64,000 bases of DNA, taken from the NCBI RefSeq assembly GCF_029309835.1, contig NZ_JARJHL010000003.1, forward strand, positions 248,001 through 312,000, given 5' to 3'. Position numbers and translations under genes: made by a program. The notes under the pieces were generated by a model. The model did not search any database. It was not told where the DNA came from and worked only from the letters and a program-made list of their open reading frames with translations. Positions 54,501 through 63,700 of the stretch are shown piece by piece. This DNA comes from Paracoccus sp. DMF-8. GTDB lineage: Bacteria; Pseudomonadota; Alphaproteobacteria; Rhodobacterales; Rhodobacteraceae. Each line of letters opens with the position of its first letter. Position 1 is the first letter of the stretch.

Positions 54501-57405
54501 GCTGACGCAGAATTCATCGACCGCGTTGCAGACGGTGCGCAACCTGCGCGTCGGCACGCTGGTCAACGAACGCACGACCGAAGTGGTGCGCGGCACCAGC
54601 CTGCACACCGATCGGGGGGTGCGGAACAACAACCTGCTGCAGGTGCGCGGCACGCTGGCCAGCACGGCGCAGAACGGCACCGCGCTGTTCAACAACGCGG
54701 ACAGCCGGACGGCGCTGCAAAGCGGCGTGATCGCTGGCAATGTCGACAACAACGGCTTTCTCCGTGGCAATGGCCGGATCGAGGGCAATGTCACCAACCG
54801 CGCCAGCGGTCGTTTCAGCATGGCGGGCACGGTCACCGGCACGTTCCGCAACAACGGCACGCTGGACCAGTTCCGCAATCTCAGCCTTGGCGGGCTGGTC
54901 AACAACAGCGCGCTGTCGCTGACCAACGGCACGGTCCTGTCGGTGGGCAGCGGCAGGGCGCGCAACACCGCGACGCTGAGCGTTACCAATGGCGCCACCC
55001 TGCGCGGCACGCTGGTCAATCGCGGGCCTTCGGCCAATGTCGATGCGGTCACCACCATCGCCAGCGGCGGGCGTCTGGAAGGCGCGATCGACAATTACGA
55101 CACGCTGCGCAGCGACGGCACCGTCATCGGCGATGTCGTGACCAGACAGGGCGGCACGACGCGGCTGTCGGGCCGCGTCGACGGGGTTGTCTTCAACCAC
55201 GGGCTGACCGAAACCACCGGCAACCTGACCGTTGACGGGCTGGTCAACACCGCCCGCGCCGTCGTCGGCAGCGGCCATACCCTGTTCACCGAAACCGAGG
55301 TGCAGAACAGCAGCGATTTCATCGTCGATGGCCGCGTCGTCGTGACCGGCCCGACCAATGCGCAGCCCGCAGCGGCGACTGCCGCCGCCGCTGGAAATGT
55401 CGTCAACGAAGAAGGCGGCCGGCTGACCGGATCCGGGGTTCTGGACGCCAATGTCATCAACCGCGGCACCATGACCACCACCGGCGAAATCACCGGCCAT
55501 GTCCTGAACGAAGACAATGGCATCGCCCGGCTGCGCGGCGAAATCGGCGGCACGCTGCAAAACGAATCCCGTTTCCTGACCTCCGGCGCGCTGAGCGTCA
55601 ACGGCCTGATGAACCGGGGCAATGCCACCATCGGCGAAGGCCACCAGCTGACCGCGGCCACGGCGGGGGCGAACTATGGCACGTTGCGGGTGCTGGGCGA
55701 TTTTTCGGGCGATTTGCTGAACCAGGATCGCGCCACGCTGAATTTCGGCGGCGGTGTCGTCACCGGCGATGTCGAGAACCTGGGCGGCATCAGCGGTTCG
55801 GGCCGGATCACGGGCCGGTTGATCAATCGCGCGACGGATCTGACGCTTGGTCTGGATAACCAGCACCTGACCGTCGCGGGCGGTCTGGTGAACCAGTCCG
55901 GCCTGCATCTGGTCGGCCGTCCGCTGACCGGAAATCTGATCAACAACCGGGACGCGGTGCTGACCGCCAACCGCGCCCGCATCAACGGGCAGCTGACCAA
56001 CAACGGTCTGGTCGATCTGTCGGGCAATGGCACAAACAGCCTGCTGACCGTCAGCGGCCTTGCCGGCAACGGCAACTATCTGCTGGATCTGGATCTGCAA
56101 AACCTGCGCGGCGACCGTATCGTCGTCGATGGCGGCGCGGCGACCGGACATTACTATTTCCGGTTCAACCAGTTGACCAGCGACCTCGTCGGCGATCTGG
56201 GCCGCTCTGTCACCGTGCTGGAGGTCGACCAGACGGCGGCCAACAACTTCACCTTCGACTTCGAACCGATGGAAAGCGCCGACTGGATCGACTATGGCGT
56301 CGGGCGCCTGGACAACGGCGATCTGGCCGTGGTCAGCCAGCTCAGCAACGATATCGGCGCGATCTTTGGCAATATCACGCTGGTTCATTCGCTGATCGGT
56401 TCGGTCATCAACCGGCCGACCAGCCCCTATGTCGTCGGCATGGCCTATGAAGATACCGCAAAGCCCTGTGGCATCGGGTCCTGGGGCCGGGGCGTCGGCG
56501 GGAATGCCAAGGTGACGGGCGCGACCAGCAACCAGCTGGGTTCCGTCGACAGCAGCGTGCAGGCCAGCTATTACGGCATGCAGGTCGGCACCGATCTGGC
56601 CTGTTTCGACGGCCATTTCGGCGGCTGGAACATGACCTTCGGCGGGGTTCTGGGGGTCAACCAGGGCGATACGGATCAGCCGATCTACACGCTGCGCGCC
56701 GATGGCGCGGGCGGCACGGCACGGATCCTGTCCAGCGTCACCACCTCGGATTTCGACCAGCTTTACGGCGGGGTCTATCTGACCGCCTCCAGGGACCGCT
56801 GGTCCTTTGACGTGCAATACCGCCGCGAACGGACCGAGTTCGAAATCACCAACCGCGCCGTCGCGGGCCGCGACATCGGCCTGCAGGATGCCAAGCTGAA
56901 AAGCAACGCCCATACGGTCAGCGGCGCACTCAGCTATACGATGCCGGTGGCCCGGACCCAGTGGCAATTCGTGCCGACCGCCGGTTTCGCCTGGTCGAAA
57001 TACGACATCGACAACCTGCGTTTCAACGACGGCTATGAAATCCAGTTCGGCGATGTGCAAAGCAAGGTCGGCTTTGTCGGCGGCACGCTGACGCGCACCT
57101 ATGTCCGGGCACAGCAGAATTCCGCGCTGAACATCTTTGCCACCGGCACCGTCTACAAGGATTTCGCCGACAAGACCCGTTCGGTCTTTGTCATGGGCGA
57201 GGGCGCGGAATCCTCGAGCCAGCAGCTCGAATCCGATCACCTTGACACCTATACCGAGCTTAGTGTCGGGGCGAACTGGGTCAAGGTGCTGCAGGGCGGG
57301 CCCCGGCGTCCGCGCCAGCTCAGCGCCGGGACGCGCATCGACGCGCGCTTTGGCGACAACATCGACAGCGTCGGCGTGACCGGACAGATCCGCCTGCAGT
57401 TCTGA
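51544..57405 (+). CDS. Giant autotransporter (type Va) with repetitive passenger
   Basis: This protein has about 1953 residues. Its signal sequence is extended (LSTSLLTLGLALIGLPGTALS-DD). The passenger of about 1600 residues is rich in Asn, Gly and Thr, with recurring patterns such as GxITGxVxNxG (for example SGTITGTVRNSG, GRIEGNVTNRAS), typical of a beta-helix. From about residue 1640 (GSWGRGVGGNAKVTGATSNQ) a C-terminal barrel ends in VTGQIRLQF, with terminal Phe as needed for BAM recognition. No protease or esterase site was recognised, so adhesion or aggregation is a guess. I use the ATG at 51544; a TTG at 51526 is also possible. It sits between the M23/transglycosylase gene and tssK. Confidence 0.9.
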   Translation: MSCIDPIARKSLVSPKAHFLLSTSLLTLGLALIGLPGTALSDDLYLNNGPAGTVVSGDWDQDSEIWTETPTADDTTPRQTLGGGNRDTAVLVADPADPTRTITLTLSGPETGPNAARLILSGFRVEGDGYSLRSAQEDFTLGGAGPDDTPLRFDMRDGGTLTLQGIRLSGRILVAGNGTLTHDGDSTGTMTELEVETGAGFTSTGTTAGRVSNSGTTVLAEHVGNVDNEENGIFTLTDRIGGQFENRQNATAHLTGQIEGQLRNRGGTVNVTGPLTTRPIANSHGGILNVNDTGGTGFDLTVQAGDPANPSSGLLNNTATVNLRGDISANMFNGGDSGDGTLNIRGGTVAGNIINRDGSDINGTGTITGSLNNWGTLHVTNGALSSRALTMTNLNNHDSGHVIVDTGHELQVANNINSGGAIDLSGALRIGSGAGTLTTNDNSVTVAGTGQIIGNVVNNGATVNSDGRIRGNLTNNDAARANVSGTITGTVRNSGNSRMALTGDLTVGGLSNTARSLLTVGQDSALTIGTGNGTLVNSAMNGNNPNAGLNLSGTLNGSLNNSGRTVLGSLGSATTATVNGSVTNTGITLLRNNSLVTGNFTNDGRLSSAGFSGAQLNVSGIFSNLAGAVINGLLGPIVISADRVYLNEGGQVLGDVDIRGTVVNAGILLLNTDRTRSNDLINEETGVVQVSADIDAGGYRTDNNGTFTIQNDGEYTNVSTFENNRDLTVQNGGVLEAGQVINGADGITENRGRINGTVTNRGNLINNGRINGDVTNSLNLTSNGAIQGNLINTGNAQMRGTVSGTVENRRNLTTTGNLTVGTLTNRGATTVESNHNLNSGDAVANSATLTVRGTVNTAVQNNQPNARLVMQGGRVADTVTNAGVVTGSGTITGNLANTTTGRVNLLDGQVLRLNGGLRNAGTATLGGTIIGGVNNLAGATTNLRNNGGIQGLVTNRGTLAGNGQITGNVNNIDDGALSLSGRITGTLTQNSSTALQTVRNLRVGTLVNERTTEVVRGTSLHTDRGVRNNNLLQVRGTLASTAQNGTALFNNADSRTALQSGVIAGNVDNNGFLRGNGRIEGNVTNRASGRFSMAGTVTGTFRNNGTLDQFRNLSLGGLVNNSALSLTNGTVLSVGSGRARNTATLSVTNGATLRGTLVNRGPSANVDAVTTIASGGRLEGAIDNYDTLRSDGTVIGDVVTRQGGTTRLSGRVDGVVFNHGLTETTGNLTVDGLVNTARAVVGSGHTLFTETEVQNSSDFIVDGRVVVTGPTNAQPAAATAAAAGNVVNEEGGRLTGSGVLDANVINRGTMTTTGEITGHVLNEDNGIARLRGEIGGTLQNESRFLTSGALSVNGLMNRGNATIGEGHQLTAATAGANYGTLRVLGDFSGDLLNQDRATLNFGGGVVTGDVENLGGISGSGRITGRLINRATDLTLGLDNQHLTVAGGLVNQSGLHLVGRPLTGNLINNRDAVLTANRARINGQLTNNGLVDLSGNGTNSLLTVSGLAGNGNYLLDLDLQNLRGDRIVVDGGAATGHYYFRFNQLTSDLVGDLGRSVTVLEVDQTAANNFTFDFEPMESADWIDYGVGRLDNGDLAVVSQLSNDIGAIFGNITLVHSLIGSVINRPTSPYVVGMAYEDTAKPCGIGSWGRGVGGNAKVTGATSNQLGSVDSSVQASYYGMQVGTDLACFDGHFGGWNMTFGGVLGVNQGDTDQPIYTLRADGAGGTARILSSVTTSDFDQLYGGVYLTASRDRWSFDVQYRRERTEFEITNRAVAGRDIGLQDAKLKSNAHTVSGALSYTMPVARTQWQFVPTAGFAWSKYDIDNLRFNDGYEIQFGDVQSKVGFVGGTLTRTYVRAQQNSALNIFATGTVYKDFADKTRSVFVMGEGAESSSQQLESDHLDTYTELSVGANWVKVLQGGPRRPRQLSAGTRIDARFGDNIDSVGVTGQIRLQF
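53041..55710 (+). repeat. Protein-level repeats in the autotransporter passenger
   Basis: A motif like GNLTVGxLxN recurs near 53050 (GDLTVGGLSNT), 54000 (GNLTVGTLTNR), 54545 (RNLRVGTLVNE), 54880 (NLSLGGLVNN), 55225 (GNLTVDGLVNT) and 55590 (GALSVNGLMNR). The later spacings are close to 114-121 residues, and the repeats are diverged rather than identical at DNA level. Between them lie shorter GxIxGxVxN units of roughly 20-25 residues. Confidence 0.7.
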
Positions 57406-57457
57406 TTTGCACAGTTCTGATTGCATCGGGGCGCCGACGCCATATTGTGAACCGTCC

Positions 57458-57489
57458 CATCCGGCGCAGGAAAAATCCCGCGCCGGATG
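57458..57489 (+). terminator. Stem-loop between the autotransporter and tssK
   Basis: A perfect 10-bp stem (CATCCGGCGC 57458-57467 with its complement 57480-57489) encloses a 12-base loop. It lies 53 bases after the autotransporter stop and 38 bases before the tssK start. There is no U-tract, so it could be a weak terminator, an mRNA-stabilising element or a leader of tssK. Confidence 0.5.
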
Positions 57490-57527
57490 TCGCCAGACGC
57501 AGAATTGATTGAAAGAATAAGGCCGCA

Positions 57528-58861
57528 ATGTCCTGGTTCAGCAAAGTCGCATGGAAAGAGGGCCTGTTTCTTCAGCCCCAGCACCTTCAGCAATCCGACC
57601 GCTATGTCGAAAACCTGATCCAGTCGCGGACCCGCGCGATCACCCCCTATCCCTGGGGCGTCGTGGAAATGGTGATGGACCGCGATCAGGCGCAGCAGGG
57701 GCGGATCGCGCTGCGCTCGATTTCCGGGCTGATGCCGGACGGCATCCCTTTTGAGGCGCCGGGCACCGCCCCCCTGCCCCTGCCGATCGAGGTGCCGGAT
57801 GATGCGGCGGGCATGTATATCTGGCTGACCCTGCCCGATGTGTCGCCGAACAACCGCGATACGGCCCCCTATGACGACGAGGGTTCGGCCACGCGATGGG
57901 GGATCGTCGCGGAAACCGTGGGCGACAGCGCGTCATCGGCGCGCAGCGAACAGGTGCTGGAACTGGCCGTGCCCCGGCTGGAACTCGCGGTGCGCAAGAC
58001 GGCGCGTCCCGGCTATCAGAACCTGCGCCTTGCCCGCATCGCCGAGGTCCGCGACGGCGTTGTCACCATCGACGAAACCGTGCCACCGCCCGCGCTGGTC
58101 ATCAGCGCCCATGCGCAGGTGCTGGGCTATCTGACCCGCGTGATCGGTTGGGTCGAGGCGCGGCTGGAATCGCTGGCACGCTATGCCGCCGATCCGTCGT
58201 CAGGCGGGGGTTGCAGGCCTCGGATTACCTGATGCTGATGACCTTGAACCGCGAAATCGGCGCGCTGCGCCACATGTCGCGCACCCATGCCATCCACCCC
58301 GAACGCCTGTTCGAGCGGCTGGTGGGCCTTGCGGGCGAGCTTGCGACATTCGACAGCGGCAACCGCCAGGCACCGGATTACGAAGGCTACGACCATGGCG
58401 ATCTGAAAACCTGTTTCAGCCCGGTTGTGTCCGACATCCAGCGCCTGCTGTCGCGCGATATCGGCCGTGCGATCCGGCTGCTGCTGCGCCAGGTTCGCCA
58501 GAACTCCTATCTGGCCGAGGTCAAGGACCGCAACCTGTTCCGCGAGGCGACATTCATCGTCGAGGTGGAATCGGCCAAGCCGCTGACGCAGGTTCAGGCG
58601 CAGTTCCCCGAGCTGTGCAAGGTCGGGCCGAACACCCGCATGTCGGAAATCGTCAACAACAACCTGCCCGGCATCGGGTTGCAGCACCTGCCGAACCCGC
58701 CGCGCCAGATCCGCGTTCTGTCCTCGAACGTGTATTTCCGGCTGGAAAAGAACTCTCCGCTGTGGCGCGAATTTTCGACGGCTCCGGCCATCGGCATGCA
58801 TTTCGCGGGCGACTGGCCGGAGCTGAAACTTGAACTGTGGGCGATACCGGAGAAAGCCTGA
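57528..58861 (+). CDS. tssK: T6SS baseplate-membrane adaptor TssK, frameshifted
   Basis: The N-terminal half (SWFSKVAWKEGLFLQPQHLQ, the classic TssK opening) reads in one frame to a stop at 58232. From about 58211 the homologous sequence continues in a different frame (LQASDYLMLMTLNREIGALR, RLFERLVGLAGELATF, NPPRQIRVLSSNVYFRLEKN) to 58861. The break is in the GGGGG run at 58206-58210, where one more G restores a protein of about 444 residues. TssK trimers link the baseplate to TssL/TssM and are essential, so a sequencing deletion is more likely than a dead gene. It abuts tssL (TGATG). Confidence 0.9.
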
Positions 58862-60711
58862 TGAGCGGCGGACGGGACGATCACGACAAGACGGTCTTTG
58901 GCGGCAAGCTGCCGCAAGGACAGCCAAGTTCGGACAGCCCCTTCAGTGGCGGGCAGCAGAACCCGGCCCAGCAAAATCCGGCCCAGCAAAACCCCGCATG
59001 GCCACGCACCGACATTGGCGCGGCGCCGGGCAGCGGCGACCGCACCATGATCGGGGGCAGCGCGCCCTGGCAGCAGGGCGGCGGCATCGGTCAGCCTGCG
59101 GGTGGCCAATCGGCAGGTCAGTCGGGCGGCGGCTTTGGCGCGCCCCCGGCCAGCAGCCACGAGGATACATGGATCGGTGCGGGCGCACCACGCCACACAC
59201 CACCCCAGGGCCAGCCCGCGCAAGGTTACGGCCATCACGGATATGGGCAGGGCGGCTATCCGGGACAGAGCTATCCGGGGCAGGGCAATCCGCAACAGGG
59301 TTATGGCCAGACGCCGGGCTTCAGCGGCGGCATCGGCCGCCCGACCGGCAGCGACAACGGCTTTTTCCCCGATTATCACCGCGACCGGCCCGCCGCGCCG
59401 ATGCGCACGACCGCCAAGATCTCTCTGGATAACGCCCTGCGCACCAGCGAGATCGGCGGGGGGTCGTCGACGAACCCGCTGCTGGCCTCGGCCGCCAGCC
59501 TGCTGATCCTGCTGGGGCGGCTGCGCACCGGCATGGTCGATCTGCAGGTCGCGCCGCTGATGGAACATGTCACCATCGAAATCGACCGTTTCGAACGCAA
59601 TGCGCTGGCCGCCGGCGTCGATCCGCACGAGGCGCTGGTCGCCAAATACGCGCTGTCGGGCACGGCGGATGACATCGTCCAGAACCTGCCCGGTTCCGAT
59701 CGCGGAAGCTGGCAGCAATATTCGATGGTCGCGCGGTTTTTCCACAAGCGCGATTCCGGCGTGGGTTTCTTTCAAGAGGCCGAAAAGGCCATGCAGGCCC
59801 CGGCGCAACGCTACAACCTGCTGGAACTGATGCTGGTCTGCATGTCGCTTGGGTTCGAGGGGCAGTTTCGCACCGCGCCGAACGGCGCGGTCGAACTGGC
59901 CCGGATCCGCAAGGCGATCTATGAAACCCTGCGCCGCGTCAACCCGCGCCCGGACGAAGACGTTTCCGTCATCTGGGAACCCGTCGTGCAGGATCAGTCC
60001 CGCCGCTTTGCCGCGATCCCGGTGCCGGTGGTCTTTGGCGTCGCGGCGCTGGCGGTCGTCGCGCTGTTTGCCGCGCTGACCACCATCGTCAACCGCGACG
60101 GCGCGCAGGCCGCCGAAACCCTGCGCAACCTGCATCAGGGCGCGCCCGTCCTGTCGATCCAGCGCAACCCCGGCGCGGCCTATGTCGCCCCGCCCCCCGC
60201 GCAACTGGAACGCATCCGCAGCGCGCTGGCGGGCGAAATCGACGCGGGCGCCGTCACGGTCGAGGCGCGCGGCGATTACATCGCGATCCGCGTCGGCAAC
60301 CTGCAACTGTTCGATCTGGGCAGCGTCGAGGTCAAGGAAGGCTTTGTCCCCATGGCCGCCCGCATCACCGAGGTGCTGAATACCGAAGGCGGCCCGGTTC
60401 TGGTTCAGGGCTTTACCGACAACCTGCCCCTGTCGGGCCGTGGCCGGTTCAAGGACAATTACCAGCTTTCCGAAGCCCGTGCCGAGGCCGTGCGCACGGT
60501 TCTGGTCCAGACCATCGACGACGCGGCCCGCATCCGCGTCGAAGGCCAGGGCGAGGATGAACCCGTGGGCGACAATGCGACCGAGGAAGGCCGCGCCCAG
60601 AACCGCCGCGTCGAAATCCTGCTGGCGAAAGAGGGCACCTATGACGCCCTCGCGACCACGCAGACGACCAGCCAACCCACCGAACAAGCGCCCGAGGAGG
60701 CAGCCGAGTGA
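58861..60711 (+). CDS. tssL: T6SS membrane-complex protein TssL with OmpA-like domain
   Basis: This 616-residue protein has three parts. A disordered Gln/Gly/Pro-rich N-terminal tail (1-185) carries Thr motifs at Thr11 (KTVFGG), Thr50 (RTDIGA), Thr62 (RTMIGG) and Thr103 (DTWIGA). The cytoplasmic TssL/DotU domain follows (NPLLASAASLLILLGRLRTG; ELMLVCMSLGFEGQFR), then one transmembrane helix (about 385-408). Last is a periplasmic OmpA-type peptidoglycan-binding domain (VLVQGFTDNLPLSGRGRFKD, NYQLSEARAEAV, AQNRRVEILL). It anchors the T6SS to the inner membrane and cell wall. The ATG at 58861 shares a base with the tssK stop. Confidence 0.95.
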   Translation: MSGGRDDHDKTVFGGKLPQGQPSSDSPFSGGQQNPAQQNPAQQNPAWPRTDIGAAPGSGDRTMIGGSAPWQQGGGIGQPAGGQSAGQSGGGFGAPPASSHEDTWIGAGAPRHTPPQGQPAQGYGHHGYGQGGYPGQSYPGQGNPQQGYGQTPGFSGGIGRPTGSDNGFFPDYHRDRPAAPMRTTAKISLDNALRTSEIGGGSSTNPLLASAASLLILLGRLRTGMVDLQVAPLMEHVTIEIDRFERNALAAGVDPHEALVAKYALSGTADDIVQNLPGSDRGSWQQYSMVARFFHKRDSGVGFFQEAEKAMQAPAQRYNLLELMLVCMSLGFEGQFRTAPNGAVELARIRKAIYETLRRVNPRPDEDVSVIWEPVVQDQSRRFAAIPVPVVFGVAALAVVALFAALTTIVNRDGAQAAETLRNLHQGAPVLSIQRNPGAAYVAPPPAQLERIRSALAGEIDAGAVTVEARGDYIAIRVGNLQLFDLGSVEVKEGFVPMAARITEVLNTEGGPVLVQGFTDNLPLSGRGRFKDNYQLSEARAEAVRTVLVQTIDDAARIRVEGQGEDEPVGDNATEEGRAQNRRVEILLAKEGTYDALATTQTTSQPTEQAPEEAAE

Positions 60712-63700
60712 CCTTCACGGGACTAAGATTGCCGCGCACCCGCAACCGGCCGTGGCTGCGCTGGACCTTCATCATCCTTGGCCTGCTGGCCTTTTCGCTG
60801 GCGGTCTGGTTCGGCGGCCCGATGACGGGCTGGGGGCCGCTGGTTTCGGTCCTGTGGCGCTGCGTGATCATCGGCGTGGTTCTGGGCGCGGTCGCACTGT
60901 TCCAGATCATCCGCTGGCGCCGCCGCGTCCGCGCCGCGCGCGAAATCGAAGACGCGCTGATCCCCACGGAGCCCGAAGGCGACGGCAAGGTTCTGGCCGA
61001 AAAGATGTCGGAGGCCATGGCGGTCCTGAAAAAGACCGGCGGCGCGTCCTATCTGTATGACCTGCCGTGGTATGTCATCATCGGCCCGCCCGGCGCGGGG
61101 AAAACCACGGCGCTGGCGAATTCCGGCATCGAATTCCCGCTGGCACAGGATCAGGCGATTTCCGGTTTCGGCGGCACGCGCTATGTCGATTTCTGGTTTT
61201 CCGAAGAAGCCGTGATGATCGACACGGCGGGCCGCTATACCACGCAGGACAGCGACGCCGTGGCCGACAAGGCCAGTTGGGCCGCCCTGCTGGAACAGTT
61301 GAAAAAGACCCGCCCCAACCGTCCGATCAACGGCGTCATCCTGTCATTTTCCGTCGAGGACATGATGAAGGGCGACGACCTGTCGCTGAAACATCACGCC
61401 GAAACCGTCCGCGCCCGGCTGGCCGAAATCCACGAGGTGCTGAAAATCGACTTTCCGGTCTATGTGATGTTCACCAAGGCCGACCTGATCGCCGGTTTCC
61501 GGGAATATTTCGCCTCCTTCAGCCTGAACCGGCGCAAACTGGTCTGGGGCGTCACGTTCCAGAACAAGGACCGCAAGGCGATCACCGTCGAATCCGTGCC
61601 CGCCGAATTCGACCGGCTGGTGCGGCGGCTGTCGGATGAAATCATCGACCGCATGTCCGAGGAACCGGACGGCATTTCCCGCATCGCGATCTTTGGCCTG
61701 CCGGGGCAGATGGCGCTGTTGCGGGGCAATGTCTCGAATTTCCTGCGCCGGGTGTTCGAGCCGACGCGATACAAGACGAATGCCATTCTGCGCGGCTTCT
61801 ATTTCACATCCGGCACGCAGGAAGGCACGCCGATCGATCAGGTGCTGGGCGCGATGAACCGCGCCGACGAAGGCATGTCGTTCCAGCCGTCCTTCATGTC
61901 GGGCAAGGGCAAGAGCTTTTTCATCCACGACCTGCTGCGCCGGGTCATCTTTCCCGAACAGGACTGGGTGTCGTTTGACCGCAAGGCCGTGCGCCGCGCC
62001 ACCGTGCTGCGGGTATCGGCGCTGACCGCGATTCTGGCGGCGACGCTAGGGGCGGCGGGGGCCTTTGGCTACAGCTTCTGGAAAAACCGCAATCTGGTCG
62101 ATACCGCGCAGAAAGACACCGCCGCCTATGCCCGCGCCGGGATCGAGGAACTGAACCGAGAGGTCATCGACGACCCCGATCTGCGCCCGGTCCTGTCCCT
62201 GCTGAACCATCTGGAAATGATGCCCGCAGGTTACGGCGACAGCCAGCAGGACGGTTTCTTCGAAGGGCTTGGCCTTGGCCAGCGCGACCGGGTGAACCGC
62301 GCGGCGACGGTCGCCTATTCCGACGCGCTGGAACGGATGATGCGGCCCCGGCTGGTGCTGGATGTCGAACGCAAGATGCCCGAAATCATCCGCAGCGGCG
62401 AAATGACCGATATCTACCGCGCGCTGAAGGTCTATCTGTTGCTGGGCGGCGAAGGCGAATCGACCGATGATGCCGCGATCCGCAGCTGGTTCGAACAGGA
62501 ATGGCGGTCCGAATATACCGACCGCGAAGGCGTCGACACCCGCGCCCAGCTTGGCCGCCATCTGGATGCGATGCTGAAACTGGACGCCGACCGCAGCACG
62601 CTGCTGGTGACGCTGGACCAGACCACGGTCGAGGCCGCCCGCGCCGCCATCGCCCAACTGCCGCTGGACGAACAGGCCTATGCGCTGATCGAGGACGGCA
62701 TCGCCGCGACCGGCATCCCCGAATGGCAGTTGGCGCAAGCGGTGCCGAATGCCGCGCAGGTCTTTGCCACCCGCGACGGCAGCGACGTGAACGCGCTGGC
62801 CGTGCCCGCGATCTATACCTATGAAGGGTTCTGGGCCTATTTCTACGACCAGCTTGCCGTGGTCGAGGAACAGCTGCGCAAAGACCAGTGGGTCTTGGGC
62901 GATCTGGCCAGCAGCAACGAAATCGAAGGGCGCCTGCAGCGTCTGGAACGCGACCTGATGGAACGCTACCGCAACGATTTCATCGCCGCCTGGAACAAGG
63001 TCCTGAACAATCTGGCCATGGCCTCGATGGTCGCCGACAAACCGCGCTATGCGGCGCTGGCGACGGCCTCGGCCGCGCAGAACTCGCCCCTGCTGGAACT
63101 GGTCAAGGCGGTCGATCAGCAGACATGGCTGGTCCGCGAACTGGAAGGGCTGGAGGGGCTGACCCCCGAGGCGCTGGCCAGTGGCGGGTCGGGCGGCGAC
63201 GCGGCGCAGGGCGCGGCGGGCGATGTCGGCAATGCACTGATCAGCCGCGTGCAAAGCCGGTCCGGCGGCATCCAGCGGATGCTGATCGACGCGGCGCAGA
63301 ACCAGCGCGGCAAGGGCCAGAGCCGCGTCACCACGGGCGGCGGCAGCGATACCGAAACCTATAGCGTGACGCGCCCCATCGAACAGATTTCCGACGCCTT
63401 CCTGCGCTGGCACGAACTGGTGCTGGGCGATGTCGGGCAGCGCCCCATCGACACCGTCATCGGCAATTTCGGCGCGGTTTACGACAACCTGAAACTGGCC
63501 GAACACAACCCGGACCAGTCGGCGGCGGCGATGCCTACGCTGCTGAATTCGTTGACCCGCTACAATTCGCAACTGCCCGAACAGATGGCGCAGCTTGTCG
63601 ATGATGCCGAAGGCGATTTCCGCAGCGGCGCATCGGACGCCAGTATCGAGACGATGAACCGTGCCCTGACCAATCAGATCACGTTCTTTTGCCGCGAGAA

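Noticed and set aside
54514..55500. Programmed ribosomal frameshifting as the cause of the broken frames elsewhere in the window
   Set aside because: The breaks differ in direction and site, occur in unrelated genes, and lack a common slippery heptamer with downstream structure.
51613..57528. Two very long minus-strand open frames (811 and 1004 codons) opposite the autotransporter gene
   Set aside because: They mirror the plus-strand codon structure of a GC-rich repetitive gene, have no recognisable domain or ribosome-binding site, and the plus strand encodes a full signal peptide and barrel.
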